A DNA stretch of 64,000 bases from an unicellular cyanobacterium SU3 (GCA_002172675.1 NETF01000020.1:28726-92725), one strand, 5' to 3'; numbered from the stretch's first letter, positions 19,581-29,708 are shown. Numbers and translations: made by a program. The notes: generated by a model from the letters alone, not told the origin.

Positions 19581-19624
19581 GCTTAACCCCTTGTAATTCA
19601 TTCAATTGCTAAAAAGATCCCACT

Positions 19625-21136
19625 ATGGTTAGTATCAGACCTGACGAAATCAGCAGCATTATTCGCGAACAAATCGAGTCCTATGACCAAAGTGTTCAAG
19701 TCTCTAATGTGGGAACCGTTCTCCAAGTCGGAGACGGAACTGCCCGTATTTATGGCTTAGAACAATGTATGGCAGGGGAATTATTAAACTTTGAAGATGG
19801 AACCGTTGGTATTGCTCTCAACTTAGAAGAAGATAATGTTGGGGCGGTATTAATGGGGACTGGTTTAGATATTCAAGAAGGTAGTACCGTTCAAGCTACA
19901 GGGAAAATTGCTCAGGTTCCTGTAGGGGACGCTATGGTTGGTCGGGTGGTAGACTCCCTCGGTCGCCCCATTGATGGTAAAGGCGATATCAACACCTCAG
20001 AAACCCGTTTAATTGAATCTCCCGCTCCTGGTATTATTGCCCGTAAATCCGTGTGTGAACCCATGCAAACTGGTATCACCGCGATCGATGCCATGATTCC
20101 CATCGGTAGAGGTCAACGGGAATTAATTATCGGTGACAGAAAGACAGGAAAAACTGCGATCGCTATTGACACCATCATTAACCAGAAGTCAGAAGATGTA
20201 ATCTGTGTTTATGTTGCCATCGGTCAAAAAGCGTCTACCGTTGCTCAGGTTATCAATACTTTAGAAGAAAAAGGCGCAATGGACTACACCATCGTGGTTG
20301 CAGCTAACGCCAACGACCCTGCTACCTTACAGTATCTTGCCCCTTACACCGGAGCAACCTTAGCAGAATACTTCATGTATAACGGTAAAGCGACCTTAGT
20401 TATCTATGATGACCTTTCTAAGCAAGCTCAAGCTTACCGTCAATTATCCTTGTTACTCAAACGCCCACCCGGACGGGAAGCTTATCCTGGAGACGTTTTC
20501 TACATCCACTCTCGCTTATTAGAACGGGCGGCTAAACTCAGTGATGCTCTTGGTGGTGGTAGTATGACTGCACTACCTATCATTGAAACCCAAGCAGGGG
20601 ACGTATCGGCTTACATTCCCACTAATGTAATTTCTATTACTGACGGACAAATTTTCTTATCCAGTGACTTGTTTAACGCTGGTTTCCGTCCCGCCATTAA
20701 CGCAGGTATTTCTGTGAGTCGGGTAGGTTCTGCTGCTCAAACCAAAGCCATGAAACAGGTGGCAGGTAAGTTAAAGTTAGAACTGGCTCAGTTTGCTGAA
20801 CTAGAAGCGTTCTCTCAGTTTGCTTCTGACTTAGACGCTGCGACCCAAGCACAACTAGCACGGGGTCAACGGTTACGTCAAATTCTCAAACAACCCGAAA
20901 ACTCTCCTTTATCAGTCTGGGAACAGGTAGCGGTTTCTTACGCAGGACTCAATGGTTATATTGATGATGTTCCTGTAGATAAAGCCACTGAGTTCGCTAC
21001 GGGTTTAAGAGAATATATTGCGACCAGTAAGCCCAAATATCCTGAAATCATCAAGAGTGAGAAAAAACTCACCGATGAAGCAGAAAGCTTACTCAAAGAA
21101 GCGATTTCTGAGTACAAGCAAGCCTTTAGTGCTTAG
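19625..21136 (+). CDS. atpA: F0F1 ATP synthase subunit alpha
   Basis: 503 residues, full length. The Walker A motif [11 protein letters not shown] lies near residue 170, and the alpha/beta signature [14 protein letters not shown] is near residue 360. Alpha subunits form the non-catalytic nucleotide sites and alternate with beta in the F1 head. The beta and epsilon genes are not in this window, as expected for cyanobacteria where they form a separate operon. A perfect 11-bp hairpin separates it from the gamma gene. Confidence 0.98.
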   Translation: MVSIRPDEISSIIREQIESYDQSVQVSNVGTVLQVGDGTARIYGLEQCMAGELLNFEDGTVGIALNLEEDNVGAVLMGTGLDIQEGSTVQATGKIAQVPVGDAMVGRVVDSLGRPIDGKGDINTSETRLIESPAPGIIARKSVCEPMQTGITAIDAMIPIGRGQRELIIGDRKTGKTAIAIDTIINQKSEDVICVYVAIGQKASTVAQVINTLEEKGAMDYTIVVAANANDPATLQYLAPYTGATLAEYFMYNGKATLVIYDDLSKQAQAYRQLSLLLKRPPGREAYPGDVFYIHSRLLERAAKLSDALGGGSMTALPIIETQAGDVSAYIPTNVISITDGQIFLSSDLFNAGFRPAINAGISVSRVGSAAQTKAMKQVAGKLKLELAQFAELEAFSQFASDLDAATQAQLARGQRLRQILKQPENSPLSVWEQVAVSYAGLNGYIDDVPVDKATEFATGLREYIATSKPKYPEIIKSEKKLTDEAESLLKEAISEYKQAFSA

Positions 21137-21153
21137 TAATGTCGAGTTGTTAG

Positions 21154-21180
21154 GTCAGTGATCTTCTAGAGATCACTGAC
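21154..21180 (+). terminator. Intra-operon hairpin between alpha and gamma genes
   Basis: GTCAGTGATCT-TCTAG-AGATCACTGAC is a perfect 11-bp stem with a 5-base loop, 18 bases past the alpha stop, followed by TTTGGAG. It may terminate some transcripts or protect the upstream mRNA, lowering gamma output relative to alpha. Confidence 0.65.
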
Positions 21181-21224
21181 TTTGGAGTAGAACTTAAGTA
21201 TTAATTTAGAATCACTCTCACATT

Positions 21225-22169
21225 ATGCCTAATCTTAAAGCGATTCGCGATCGCATTCAGTCGGTCAAGAATACCAAAAAAATTACAGAAGCCATGCGTT
21301 TAGTGGCCGCAGCGAAAGTGCGTCGGGCGCAAGAACAAGTTATCTCAACTCGTCCCTTTGCTGATGCGTTAGCTAACGTTCTGTTTAACTTACTGAACCG
21401 TTTGCAGTTCGTAGATGTTAGTTTACCCCTATTGCAACAAAGAGACGTGAAAACCGTCGGCATCGTGGTTGTTTCAGGCGATCGCGGTTTATGTGGCGGT
21501 TACAACAGTTATGTCATCCGTCGGGCTGAACAACGGATTAAAGAGTTAAAAGAACAAGGGATTGATTATCGTTTAATTACCATTGGCCGCAAAGCGACTC
21601 AATATTTTACTCGTCGGGAAGCCCCCATTGCTAATAAATATACCGGGTTAAACCAAATTCCTACCGCCGATGAAGCCGGAACCATTGCTGATGAATTACT
21701 TTCTTTGTTTTTATCGGAAACAGTGGATAGGGTAGAGTTAGTTTACACTCGTTTCGTCTCTTTAATTAGTTCTCGTCCCGTGGTGCAAACTTTAGCCCCG
21801 TTAACGATGCAGGGTTTAGAAACAGAAGACGACGAAATTTTCCGTTTAATTACCAAAGAAGGTAAATTAGGCGTTGAACGGCAAACTGTCACTCAAGATA
21901 TGAGTAGTTTTCCTCAAGATATGATTTTTGAACAAGATCCTGTTCAAATTTTAGACGCTTTGTTACCTTTGTATATTAATAACCAGTTATTGAGAGCGTT
22001 ACAAGAAGCGGCTGCTAGTGAATTAGCGGCTAGAATGACCGCTATGAGTAACGCCAGTGACAATGCTGGTCAATTAATCGGAACTCTGACCTTATCTTAT
22101 AACAAAGCCCGTCAGGCAGCCATTACGCAACAGTTAATGGAAGTGGTTGCCGGTGCTAATGCTTTATAA
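21225..22169 (+). CDS. atpG: F0F1 ATP synthase subunit gamma
   Basis: 314 residues. The start [20 protein letters not shown] and the end [19 protein letters not shown] are the two rotor helices of gamma. At 314 residues it has the extra central segment found in cyanobacterial and plastid gamma subunits, but the Cys pair of the plant redox switch is absent, as usual in cyanobacteria. Called atpC in plastids. It is the last gene of the operon and is followed by a classical terminator. Confidence 0.97.
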   Translation: MPNLKAIRDRIQSVKNTKKITEAMRLVAAAKVRRAQEQVISTRPFADALANVLFNLLNRLQFVDVSLPLLQQRDVKTVGIVVVSGDRGLCGGYNSYVIRRAEQRIKELKEQGIDYRLITIGRKATQYFTRREAPIANKYTGLNQIPTADEAGTIADELLSLFLSETVDRVELVYTRFVSLISSRPVVQTLAPLTMQGLETEDDEIFRLITKEGKLGVERQTVTQDMSSFPQDMIFEQDPVQILDALLPLYINNQLLRALQEAAASELAARMTAMSNASDNAGQLIGTLTLSYNKARQAAITQQLMEVVAGANAL

Positions 22170-22195
22170 GATATTATTTTTTGAAGCAATATAAG

Positions 22196-22224
22196 GCGTT
22201 TAGAGGCGATCTAAACGCTTTTTT
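22196..22224 (+). terminator. Rho-independent terminator of the atp operon
   Basis: GCGTTTAG (22196-22203), loop AGGCGAT, CTAAACGC (22211-22218), then six Ts. It lies 26 bases after the gamma stop. Confidence 0.92.
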
Positions 22225-22285
22225 CATGGCAACATTTTAATATTTGTTATTATTTAATATTTGTTATTATTTAATTATAACTATT

Positions 22286-22635
22286 CTAGTCTTCATTTAA
22301 CCGACTTTCTACTGCTGTAATAATCTCCTCAAAATCTGATTCCTTGTGCATCGTCGGGGTAAGTACATTAATATTTTTTAAAATATTGGTTAGGTTGGGT
22401 AAGTTACGTTTAATTTCTTCGTAAAGATTCAAATCATCATAAATTCCAGCAAGGTTAGTAATATCTCCTTGTTTGGTAGCTTCTTGAAGTTCATTTAGTT
22501 CATCTTCTCAATAGCGACGGTATTTTAATCTATCAGTTGCTTTGTAAATCTTAGCGTTGATATTAATGGGAAAAATTCCATCAGTAAAGTTATCATTTTT
22601 GAAGATTTCTATCAATTCAAACATACAATTTATAA
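22286..22635 (-). pseudogene. TIR-domain protein C-terminal remnant
   Basis: The minus-strand translation reads CMFELIEIFKNDNFTDGIFP, then YKATDRLKYRRY, a TGA stop at 22508-22510 where related proteins have Trp, and on through ELNELQEATKQGDITNLAG, DDLNLYEEIKRNLPNLTNIL and LTPTMHKESDFEEIITAVE to a TAG at 22286-22288. This wording matches the second half of bacterial TIR domains that often feed NAD-consuming defence or STAND proteins. The N-terminal half is missing: at about 22635 the sequence switches to an IS1634-type transposase remnant. In-frame stop plus lost N-terminus make it a pseudogene. Family assignment is from motif memory. Confidence 0.6.
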
Positions 22636-23634
22636 CAACGGAAAGCTTCTTCCACTGAAGATAAACTTTTATACGCTTTGACGACTTCAAAACCATTCAT
22701 CAGAGTTTTATCTACAGAAGTTCTCAAAATATAAACCCCATCTAAAGCTATTTCTTGCTCAATTAATTCTTGTTTACGCTCATAATTAAAGCTGAAATCT
22801 GTGATGTCTAAATCATAGTATTTATTGATTTTATACTTGTTTAAGACTTTGCCAACTCTTAAAGCTATTTTGTCAGCACCTTTCAAAGCTCTTTTTTCTC
22901 TTTTTATAGCTTTAATAATCAACTCGAATTGTTCTTCTGCTATTTGTAATAATGCTTCTCTTTGTTTTTTATTCTTAGCAGCTACCAATGGGTTTCGACA
23001 AGCAATTAGTCTTTCATCTGGGTAATCTTCACTTTCAAACTCGACGAGATTCACCTCATCAAACAATCCTAATTGAATAGCCTCAACTTCTGCTAATTTT
23101 CTAATGCTTGCCTTACTTAAACCACTGATATAATCTAATCCTTCTACTGGTTTTACTAACTCTTTAATATTTGAAGATGTTAATATCCCTCTATCTGTCA
23201 CCCATACCACATTCTTAACACCAAACCGTTTCCTCACTTTCTCTATTTGACTTCCTAATGTGCTAGTATCTGAGGTATTTCCTTCAAAAACTTCTACAGC
23301 GATAGGACAACCCTTTTGGTCACAAAGCAGTCCAAATACTATTTGAGTTTTCCCCTTCTTTTTATCTCTATTATATCCATACTTTCCTAATTCACATCCG
23401 TTGCCTTCTAGATAAGTTGAGGTAACATCATATTACTTCAAAATTATCAGGTATCGCTTCAGTCATTGAAACTTTTGCCCCTTTTAAGACCAGTTTCATA
23501 TTATCAACAACTTCATCTGGCAATGTTGATAGATTTGCCAGGGTTCTTTTTTTGACTTGATCTCCTTCTCTGTAAGATTCGCGAAGAAGAACAGCCGGTG
23601 GGGAATTTCTATTAGGAACTCTCTCTATATACAT
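22617..23634 (-). pseudogene. IS1634-family transposase remnant
   Basis: Three pieces in order on the minus strand: an intact start with a GGAGG site (MYIERVPNRNSPPAVLLRES, from 23634), ending at a TGA at 23428-23430; a segment in another frame with YDVTSTYLEGNGCELG, KKKGKTQIVFGLLCDQKG and VEVFEGNTSDTSTL; then VVWVTDRGILTSSNI through SLSSVEEAFR, stopping at 22617. These are DDE-transposase landmarks of the IS1634 family (first Asp in YDVTS, second in VTDRG, Glu in VEEAF). About 100 codons are missing between the first two pieces and the C-terminus after the catalytic Glu is gone. The element is inactive and fused to the TIR remnant. Confidence 0.75.
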
Positions 23635-23751
23635 GACTACTATTTTAGCTTAGTTCCCTCCTCGCTGTCCATTAAGAAATATTACAATTTACATGGGTAC
23701 AGCGTCAAGAACTAATCGCCGTATCCCTTCATAGATAAGGCTTTTAGGACT

Positions 23752-23940
23752 CTATAGTAGATTTATATGGGGGAAGTTCAGTAACAAAAAAGGCGATCCT
23801 GTAGGGGCGAACGGCCATTCGCCCCTACCCTTAGATATTTCTTTGCCAACAACATCCGTAACAGTATAAGTCTGCCACCACTGCGTATATTTAGGATTAT
23901 TGCAGATTGCCTCTAAATATGCCGAAAAATCCACCGTCAC
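23752..23940 (-). pseudogene. Truncated N-terminus of a STAND/NACHT-type protein
   Basis: A minus-strand frame starting with GTG at 23940 encodes TVDFSAYLEAICNNPKYTQWW and YTVTDVVGKE, wording I associate with the N-termini of large cyanobacterial NACHT/STAND NTPases (…YLE.I……WW..YT.TD). After about 36 residues the frame runs into the palindromic repeat at 23801-23828 and ends, so no NTPase domain remains. Together with the TIR remnant this suggests a destroyed defence gene. The family call is tentative. Confidence 0.4.
23801..23828. repeat. Palindromic intergenic repeat (GTAGGGGCGAA...TTCGCCCCTAC)
   Basis: An 11-bp perfect inverted repeat with a 6-base loop (CGGCCA). The GTAGGGGCGAA/TTCGCCCCTAC unit is a frequent dispersed palindrome in cyanobacterial genomes. 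A shorter relative, GTAGGGG-TTCATT-CCCCTAC, lies at 25584-25603. Confidence 0.7.
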
Positions 23941-24047
23941 GATTAATTAAACACTTATCAATAACATGATTTGATTATAATCAATAAAATAACGAAAAAT
24001 TAGCTATATACTCCCTGTTCCCTGAATATTAAACTGATCTTGTATTA

Positions 24048-24077
24048 TTGAACCCTAACGCAAACATTAACTATAAT
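24048..24077 (+). promoter_or_regulatory. Candidate sigma-70-type promoter of glyA
   Basis: TTGAAC (24048-24053) and TATAAT (24072-24077) are separated by 18 bases and end 46 bases before the glyA start. The -10 box is a perfect match; the -35 is close to consensus. Confidence 0.55.
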
Positions 24078-24123
24078 TAGGGATTGGGAACACCGTAAGC
24101 CAAAACGAAAGGATTGAATAACA

Positions 24124-25407
24124 GTGAGTGATACTAATTTAGATTTTTTAGCCCAAACCGATCCCACCCTTGCCGCTATGATACAAGGGGAACTACAACG
24201 GCAGCGAGAACATTTAGAATTAATTGCCAGTGAAAACTTTACCTCACCCGCCGTATTAGCTGCACAAGGCTCGGTGTTGACCAATAAATATGCAGAAGGA
24301 TTACCGAATAAACGTTATTATGGCGGTTGTGAATGGGTTGATAAAGCCGAACAATTAGCCATCGATCGCGCCAAAGAGTTATTCGGTGCAGCACACGCCA
24401 ACGTCCAACCTCATTCCGGCGCACAAGCCAACTTTGCCGTTTTCTTATCCCTCCTTAACCCTGGAGATAAGATCATGGGAATGGACTTATCTCACGGTGG
24501 CCATTTAACCCACGGTTCCCCCGTCAACGTTTCAGGAAAATGGTTCGAGGTATCTCACTATGGCGTTAGTCCCGAAACGGAACGATTAGACTATGATGCT
24601 ATTCTAGAATTAGCCAAGAAAGAGAAGCCAAAATTATTGATCTGTGGTTACTCTGCTTATCCGAGAATTATTGAATTTGATAAATTCCGAGCGATCGCAG
24701 ATGAAGTGGGAGCCTACCTTATGGCTGATATTGCTCACATTGCTGGTTTAGTAGCTAGTGGTCATCATCCTAACCCCTTACCCTACTGCGATGTCGTTAC
24801 CACCACCACCCATAAAACCCTACGGGGGCCTAGAGGTGGTTTAATTATGACCAAGAACCCTGAGTTGGGCAAAAAGTTTGATAAGGCTGTCTTTCCTGGC
24901 ACGCAAGGGGGTCCATTAGAACAGGTAATTGCAGCGAAGGCTGTCGCCTTTGGAGAAGCCCTTAAGCCTGAGTTTAAGGTGTATTCTGGCCAAGTGATTG
25001 CCAATGCTCAAGCTCTAGCTAATCAGTTGGCGCAACGAGGCTTTAAGCTGGTTTCTGGTGGCACTGATAACCATTTAATGTTAGTGGATTTACGCTGCAT
25101 CGACATGACAGGGAAAGAAGGAGATAAATTAGTCAGTGAAATTAATATTACTGCTAATAAGAATACGGTTCCCTTTGATCCAGAGTCTCCCTTTGTTACC
25201 AGTGGTTTAAGGTTAGGATCGCCAGCTATGACCACTAGAGGCTTAGGAGTGGAAGAATTTACCGAAATTGGTAATATTATTGCTGATTGTTTACTCAATC
25301 GCAACGATGAAGCGGTTAAAAAAGATTGTTTAAACAGAGTGAAAGCGTTATGCGATCGCTTTCCTCTTTATCCTCATCTCAATATGCCTGTACCTGTCTT
25401 AGCGTAA
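24124..25407 (+). CDS. glyA: Serine hydroxymethyltransferase
   Basis: 427 residues, full length. [14 protein letters not shown], the N-terminal substrate region, and [15 protein letters not shown] with the PLP-binding Lys at residue 231 identify the enzyme, which interconverts serine and glycine with transfer of a one-carbon unit to tetrahydrofolate. In cyanobacteria it also takes part in photorespiratory glycine metabolism; gcvH for the partner glycine cleavage system lies 4.4 kb downstream. The start is GTG at 24124. The intergenic region after it is rich in repeats. Confidence 0.97.
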   Translation: MSDTNLDFLAQTDPTLAAMIQGELQRQREHLELIASENFTSPAVLAAQGSVLTNKYAEGLPNKRYYGGCEWVDKAEQLAIDRAKELFGAAHANVQPHSGAQANFAVFLSLLNPGDKIMGMDLSHGGHLTHGSPVNVSGKWFEVSHYGVSPETERLDYDAILELAKKEKPKLLICGYSAYPRIIEFDKFRAIADEVGAYLMADIAHIAGLVASGHHPNPLPYCDVVTTTTHKTLRGPRGGLIMTKNPELGKKFDKAVFPGTQGGPLEQVIAAKAVAFGEALKPEFKVYSGQVIANAQALANQLAQRGFKLVSGGTDNHLMLVDLRCIDMTGKEGDKLVSEINITANKNTVPFDPESPFVTSGLRLGSPAMTTRGLGVEEFTEIGNIIADCLLNRNDEAVKKDCLNRVKALCDRFPLYPHLNMPVPVLA

Positions 25408-25754
25408 ACTAATACCAATTCTCGAAAATAGCTAGAGAGATGTAGCTTGGGGTGTGGGGTGTAGGGTGTAGGGTTAAATCCCTTTTTAAACCTACTCAAT
25501 TCAATATATCTCTAGTCAGGACAATTGTTAGAACAATTTAACTCTCTAGTCACTTTTGAGATTTGGTATAAATTTAATCCGTTGTAGGGGTTCATTCCCC
25601 TACTCAACAGTGATTCAAAAAAACTCATTAAATCCTTGTTTAAAATACCCGTTATTTCGTTAATTTTAAAAGTAGACTAACAGAACTTCTCTATTGCCTG
25701 TTGCCTTTTGCCTGTCTTCGTTAGTAACCTTTGATAATCAGAGTTAGTATCATA
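25408..25754. repeat. Repeat-rich intergenic region
   Basis: 347 bases without a gene. It contains the heptamer array GGGGTGT GGGGTGT AGGGTGT (25449-25473), a small palindrome GTAGGGG-TTCATT-CCCCTAC (25584-25603) and a TTGCCTG TTGCCTT TTGCCTG array (25694-25714). These are STRR-type cyanobacterial intergenic repeats. No promoter or terminator is assigned. Confidence 0.65.
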
Positions 25755-26192
25755 TTATTTACCAATATCTTCGTCCCATAATCGAGGATTATTTTCAATA
25801 AATTGTCTCATCAAATCTTTGCATTCTCCTAAGTCGAGATCAATCACTTCAACCCCATGAGACTCCATAAAATCTTTAGCCCCTGTAAAGGTTTTTGATT
25901 CTCCTGCAATGACTTTTTTAATATTAAATTGAACCACTGCTCCAGCACATAAATAACAAGGCATTAACGTCGAATAAAGCACCGTATCTTGATAATTACC
26001 AATTCGTCCAGCATTGCGTAAACAGTCAATTTCTGCGTGGGTAATCGGATCACCGTCTTGTACTCGTTTATTGTGTCCTCTACCGATAATTTTATTATCT
26101 TTAACTAACACCGAACCGATGGGAATACCTCCCGTTTTTAACCCTTGTTTAGCTTCTGTGATCGCAGCTTTTATAAACTCATCCATCATCAT
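25755..26192 (-). CDS. Cytosine/nucleoside deaminase (CDA superfamily)
   Basis: 145 residues. Zinc ligands are in place: HAE (His52, Glu54 as proton shuttle) and PCYLC (Cys79, Cys82). The wording GGIPIGSVLVKDNKIIGRGHN and DTVLYSTLMPCYLCAGAVV resembles yeast-type cytosine deaminase and related nucleoside deaminases more than tRNA adenosine deaminase TadA. It should hydrolyse an amino group from cytosine, guanine or a similar base. It follows the 26208-26708 gene by 15 bases and may be co-transcribed with it. Confidence 0.85.
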   Translation of the reverse strand: MMMDEFIKAAITEAKQGLKTGGIPIGSVLVKDNKIIGRGHNKRVQDGDPITHAEIDCLRNAGRIGNYQDTVLYSTLMPCYLCAGAVVQFNIKKVIAGESKTFTGAKDFMESHGVEVIDLDLGECKDLMRQFIENNPRLWDEDIGK

Positions 26193-26207
26193 AATTTTTC
26201 CAACGCT

Positions 26208-26708
26208 TTAATCATTTGATAAAGATAAACGAGATAAAATATTATTCCTTAAGGCTTCAAAATACAAAGATAAAGGAAACTGGTAATATTCTAAAACTAA
26301 CCAAAGTAAACAACTCAAATGACAGATAAAAGTCAGTCCAGTCCAAAACCAAGGAAACCAGATTAAAGGACTATCCGGTAACCCAGGAAATAAATAAGCT
26401 CCGGCCCCTACAATTAATGTAGGTAAGCTTACAAAACCTAACGCTAAGAAACGATAACCCCATTGAAAGCTTTTAACAGAACGAATATTTTTCCAGCGTT
26501 TTCCTGTCCAATACCAAGTCAAAGGAAGTTGACTATCAACAATAGTAATGGCTTGTTTATCGATATTAGCCGTAAAAATATGACGACAAAAATTACAAGA
26601 AAAAGCTTCCATCAAGGGCAATGTAGCAATTTCTCCATGACGACAAACCGGACAATAATAAGCACTATAATAGTTTAGTAAATTGGATGAAGGACGAGAA
26701 GATAACAT
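26208..26708 (-). CDS. Zinc-ribbon membrane protein, conserved in cyanobacteria
   Basis: 166 residues from the ATG at 26706-26708 (a GTG two codons upstream is possible). Two CxxC pairs near the N-terminus (YYCPVCRHG and FSCNFCRH) form a zinc ribbon. Two hydrophobic segments follow (FLALGFVSLPTLIVGAGAYL and the region around FWTGLTFICHLSCLLWLVL), separated by a Pro/Trp-rich loop. No enzymatic motif is seen. It lies in a same-strand row of conserved genes, between the 26727-27212 gene and the deaminase. Confidence 0.7.
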   Translation of the reverse strand: MLSSRPSSNLLNYYSAYYCPVCRHGEIATLPLMEAFSCNFCRHIFTANIDKQAITIVDSQLPLTWYWTGKRWKNIRSVKSFQWGYRFLALGFVSLPTLIVGAGAYLFPGLPDSPLIWFPWFWTGLTFICHLSCLLWLVLEYYQFPLSLYFEALRNNILSRLSLSND

Positions 26709-26726
26709 AGACACCAGACAATAAAC

Positions 26727-27212
26727 TTACGCAAGATTAGGAGGAATATTATTGTTATTTGGAGGGTTCAACGTTAGACGGCGTAATTGTTGTTGAATAA
26801 TATTTTGTAGTTTAGCACGGGAAATTTCAGCTTGCTGCTCCTCATTACCAGGGACTTCCAGAAAAATAATGCTATCAATAGATTCTACAGAAAACAATTG
26901 AAACAATAAATGAGTCACAGGGATAGAAATAATGCGAATTTCAGGGTTAATAATACCTTGGAAAGTTTCAGCATCTTTTTTAGTAGCAAACGCATAGATC
27001 ACTCGTTTTTCTTCCTTGGGATTTTTACGATTACTTAACGTTGTCATCATCCAAGAGCGATTTTTACCCTGTAAAACATAATATTTCTCGTGTTGTAGCT
27101 GACTGGCAAACAATTTAAGGGTTGGGGCTACTGCCTTTTCCATCACAGGAATAGGAACACCCTGTTGAGGGGCTTCATGAATAAGAATTTCTAATTGTTC
27201 GTCTAAATACAT
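26727..27212 (-). CDS. Conserved hypothetical protein
   Basis: 161 residues starting MYLDEQLEILIHEAP. I prefer the ATG at 27210-27212, preceded by GGAAAGAG, to the upstream TTG. The sequence looks like a soluble alpha/beta protein (KYYVLQGKNRSWMMTTL, KRVIYAFATKKDAETF, SIDSIIFLEVPG) and ends with an Asn/Pro-rich tail. No motif identifies a function. It is sandwiched between the RNase H-like gene and the zinc-ribbon gene on the same strand, with gaps of 50 and 18 bases, so an operon is likely. Confidence 0.65.
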   Translation of the reverse strand: MYLDEQLEILIHEAPQQGVPIPVMEKAVAPTLKLFASQLQHEKYYVLQGKNRSWMMTTLSNRKNPKEEKRVIYAFATKKDAETFQGIINPEIRIISIPVTHLLFQLFSVESIDSIIFLEVPGNEEQQAEISRAKLQNIIQQQLRRLTLNPPNNNNIPPNLA

Positions 27213-27262
27213 CACTCTTTCCAATATTGTAAGTGTCAATCTTAAATCAATAAAAGAATATA

Positions 27263-28510
27263 TTATGATTCAGGATTACTTTTAGAGACATTATCAGCGA
27301 TCGCTTTAAGAATGAGGTTAACCATTTCCGGTATTTTAACCAATTCCTGAGCTAAGGTCATTTGTTCTTCAGGAGCCAGATTCTCAATCAGTTTAAGAAT
27401 ATCGACAATACTCGATTCTGATGGTAACGTATCTTGACTAACATCTATCTCGGAATCCATGTTTTCTTCATTTAATGATAAATTAGCTTTTTTGTTTCCT
27501 GGTAGCTTATCGGTTGAAGATAAAGACTCTTTCGCTTCTATGAATTCATTGTCTTGAAGATTAGTTTCTACGAGGGTTTCAAACAACGTAGATTCCCTTT
27601 GATTTGACTCAGATGGCTCTAAAGAATGCGCCTGAAAACTTTCCTGAGGAGCATCCAACTCTGATAATAAAGCAAGCAAGGGATCTGAGGTGTCCTCAGA
27701 GTCAGTTAACATTGGCTGTGGCAAGTTCAGGGCTTCTTCCCAGGGAAGTTTTGTTTTAGCTTCTTGGTCGATTTTGTAATCGAGATTAACTTTATGACAA
27801 GCCATTTTTGGAGGCAGCCCCCGTAAATGCCAACGATACATCTGGGCTAAATTCTCCTCATCTCCTTGCCATTGTAAAGCGATAATATCCCGAACCTCTA
27901 CTGGAATTAAAGTTCTCAATTCTGAGAGAGATTTCTCGCTCCATTGATCAGATTCGACTGTCAGTTGGCTATACTCTTCATCGGTTGCTTTATCTCCCTT
28001 ATTGATTAAACGAATAATGTCAGACTGTTGAGAAGGGACAATGGCTGTTAATGGAGGTTGCTGTTTTTTTTCTCTTCCTAAGGCATCATTAATACATCGT
28101 TTAAGTGCTGATTTAGCTGGTCTGTTTTGTTCAGAGGAAATCCATTCTAAAGAGGTTTTTTCGAAACTTCTGATCAATTTTATAGCGATACGATATAGTT
28201 TAATTAACCTTTCTTGAGTGACAGGGGTTAGGCCATTAACTTGATTAAAAATGAGATCACTATCCCCTTTAATAGCTAGGGTATTTAAACCTAATTTTTG
28301 TGCTTTTTTTAAACCGATAATTAGGGCTGTATATTCTGCTTCATCCTTATGGTTAACGGATACTAATTGACTCACCGTGTATCGTCGTCCATTAGGCATT
28401 AAAAGAATAGCGGCAGCAACTCCTTGCAGCAAATCACCTTGAAATTCCCCATCAAACAGCATGACTGGTATATCCTTAGGGACGATAGGTTTTTGGCGAT
28501 TAGTCGACAT
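27263..28510 (-). CDS. RNase H-like protein with long C-terminal extension
   Basis: 415 residues. Residues about 14-150 form an RNase HI-type domain: MLFDGEFQGD (Asp20), DEAEYTALIIGLKKA (Glu59), KGDSDLIFNQV (Asp83) and a C-terminal region with EWISSEQNRPAKSA in place of the usual H-x-x-N-x-x-AD. The three acidic metal ligands are present, so nuclease activity against RNA-DNA hybrids is plausible. The remaining 260 residues are acidic, Ser/Glu/Leu-rich and low in complexity, with a possible helical motif PPKMACHKVNLDYKI. It begins the same-strand row 28510 to 25755. Confidence 0.75.
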   Translation of the reverse strand: MSTNRQKPIVPKDIPVMLFDGEFQGDLLQGVAAAILLMPNGRRYTVSQLVSVNHKDEAEYTALIIGLKKAQKLGLNTLAIKGDSDLIFNQVNGLTPVTQERLIKLYRIAIKLIRSFEKTSLEWISSEQNRPAKSALKRCINDALGREKKQQPPLTAIVPSQQSDIIRLINKGDKATDEEYSQLTVESDQWSEKSLSELRTLIPVEVRDIIALQWQGDEENLAQMYRWHLRGLPPKMACHKVNLDYKIDQEAKTKLPWEEALNLPQPMLTDSEDTSDPLLALLSELDAPQESFQAHSLEPSESNQRESTLFETLVETNLQDNEFIEAKESLSSTDKLPGNKKANLSLNEENMDSEIDVSQDTLPSESSIVDILKLIENLAPEEQMTLAQELVKIPEMVNLILKAIADNVSKSNPES

Positions 28511-28596
28511 CGTAAGTTTATGATAATGAGGAGATCAGACAAATAGCAAAGATCACTGTTTACAAGGGAATGAATGATTCTCCCTTCAATTTTGAG

Positions 28597-29520
28597 TTAG
28601 TATCCATATTGATTAACTTGAGGGGGTTGAATTCCGTAATTAGGTTGGGGTGGGGCTTGATTTGTTTGATTAGGAGCATTGACATTGGAATTGCCATTAC
28701 CATAAGCATTGGGAAACTGAGTGGAGGAAGGGTTGACAGGCACTGGTGCTGGACCTCTACCACTCCCATAGGGTTGAGTATAGGGCTGAGGAGGGGAATA
28801 GGTATAGGGGTTATTAAAGGATGGATCAGAAGAAGAATTGCCTCTAGATGCAGTTCCAGAGGTGGGATAGTTGGGGCGTGTTGATCTAGTTCTTGGGGAA
28901 CGGGGCTGCTTATTTTCTTCAGGGGAGGGATCAATAGACGAAGATTCTTGAGAAAAGACATCTTCTATGGCATCTTTTAGGGGACTTTCCTGAGGGGTTT
29001 TACTGGCATCAAGGGCGCTATCAGGTAGTTTAATTGGTTTGCCTGAATCTTTAGAAGGAGTCAGAGGAGGAAACAAAGAACCCAAATCCTTTCGATTAGG
29101 CATTAGTGGTTGAAATTCAATGGAGGGATTAGATGGGTTTAAGTTTGGATTTTGTTCATCGGGGGAGAGAGGCAAATCAGAAGGATTACCGCTATTTTCT
29201 TGGATAGGCTCCTGCAAGGAGCTGGTTGGTACTTGGGAAGGTTGAGGGGGGAATCCTTGTGAATTGAGGCGGTTTTCTTGTAAATCTTGTATGTTTACCC
29301 CAACATCAACATTGTTTCCCACTTCTCCTTCAAATTCTCCCTCAATTGGCGATGTTGCTGTATCATTTCCTAACCATTCAGGATGACGGGAATATTGCCA
29401 AAGAACTACAGAAACCAGTCCTACAATGGCGACTGATCCCCAAAGTTTCACACTAGCTAAGGGTTTGAGTCCTGCAATCAAATAACGGAATGATGATTTA
29501 GAGGGTTTAGGATGAGTCAT
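28597..29520 (-). CDS. Membrane-anchored Pro/Ser/Asn-rich protein, unknown
   Basis: 307 residues. A basic N-terminus is followed by one membrane helix (about 27-43, SVAIVGLVSVVLWQYS) and then a long, unstructured tail rich in Pro, Ser, Asn, Gln and Tyr, ending in a repeat-like PYTYSPPQPYTQPYG and PPQVNQYGY. Such proteins are often cell-envelope or polymer-anchoring components. No family is recognised. The gene is 86 bases upstream of the RNase H-like gene on the same strand. Confidence 0.6.
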   Translation of the reverse strand: MTHPKPSKSSFRYLIAGLKPLASVKLWGSVAIVGLVSVVLWQYSRHPEWLGNDTATSPIEGEFEGEVGNNVDVGVNIQDLQENRLNSQGFPPQPSQVPTSSLQEPIQENSGNPSDLPLSPDEQNPNLNPSNPSIEFQPLMPNRKDLGSLFPPLTPSKDSGKPIKLPDSALDASKTPQESPLKDAIEDVFSQESSSIDPSPEENKQPRSPRTRSTRPNYPTSGTASRGNSSSDPSFNNPYTYSPPQPYTQPYGSGRGPAPVPVNPSSTQFPNAYGNGNSNVNAPNQTNQAPPQPNYGIQPPQVNQYGY

Positions 29521-29708
29521 GGCCAGACCTTGATTGAGTCGTTCTTCATTTAGTCTATCTTAGATTATCGAAGTCGCAGTCATTGAATCTTAGTAACAAT
29601 ATTTCAGTTTGGTTAACACTGATAGCTATCTCCAAGACAGTGTAAACTGAGAAAACAAGGCTTTTAGTTAGTGATGACTATAACTAAACAAACCTAGTGA
29701 AATAAAAA

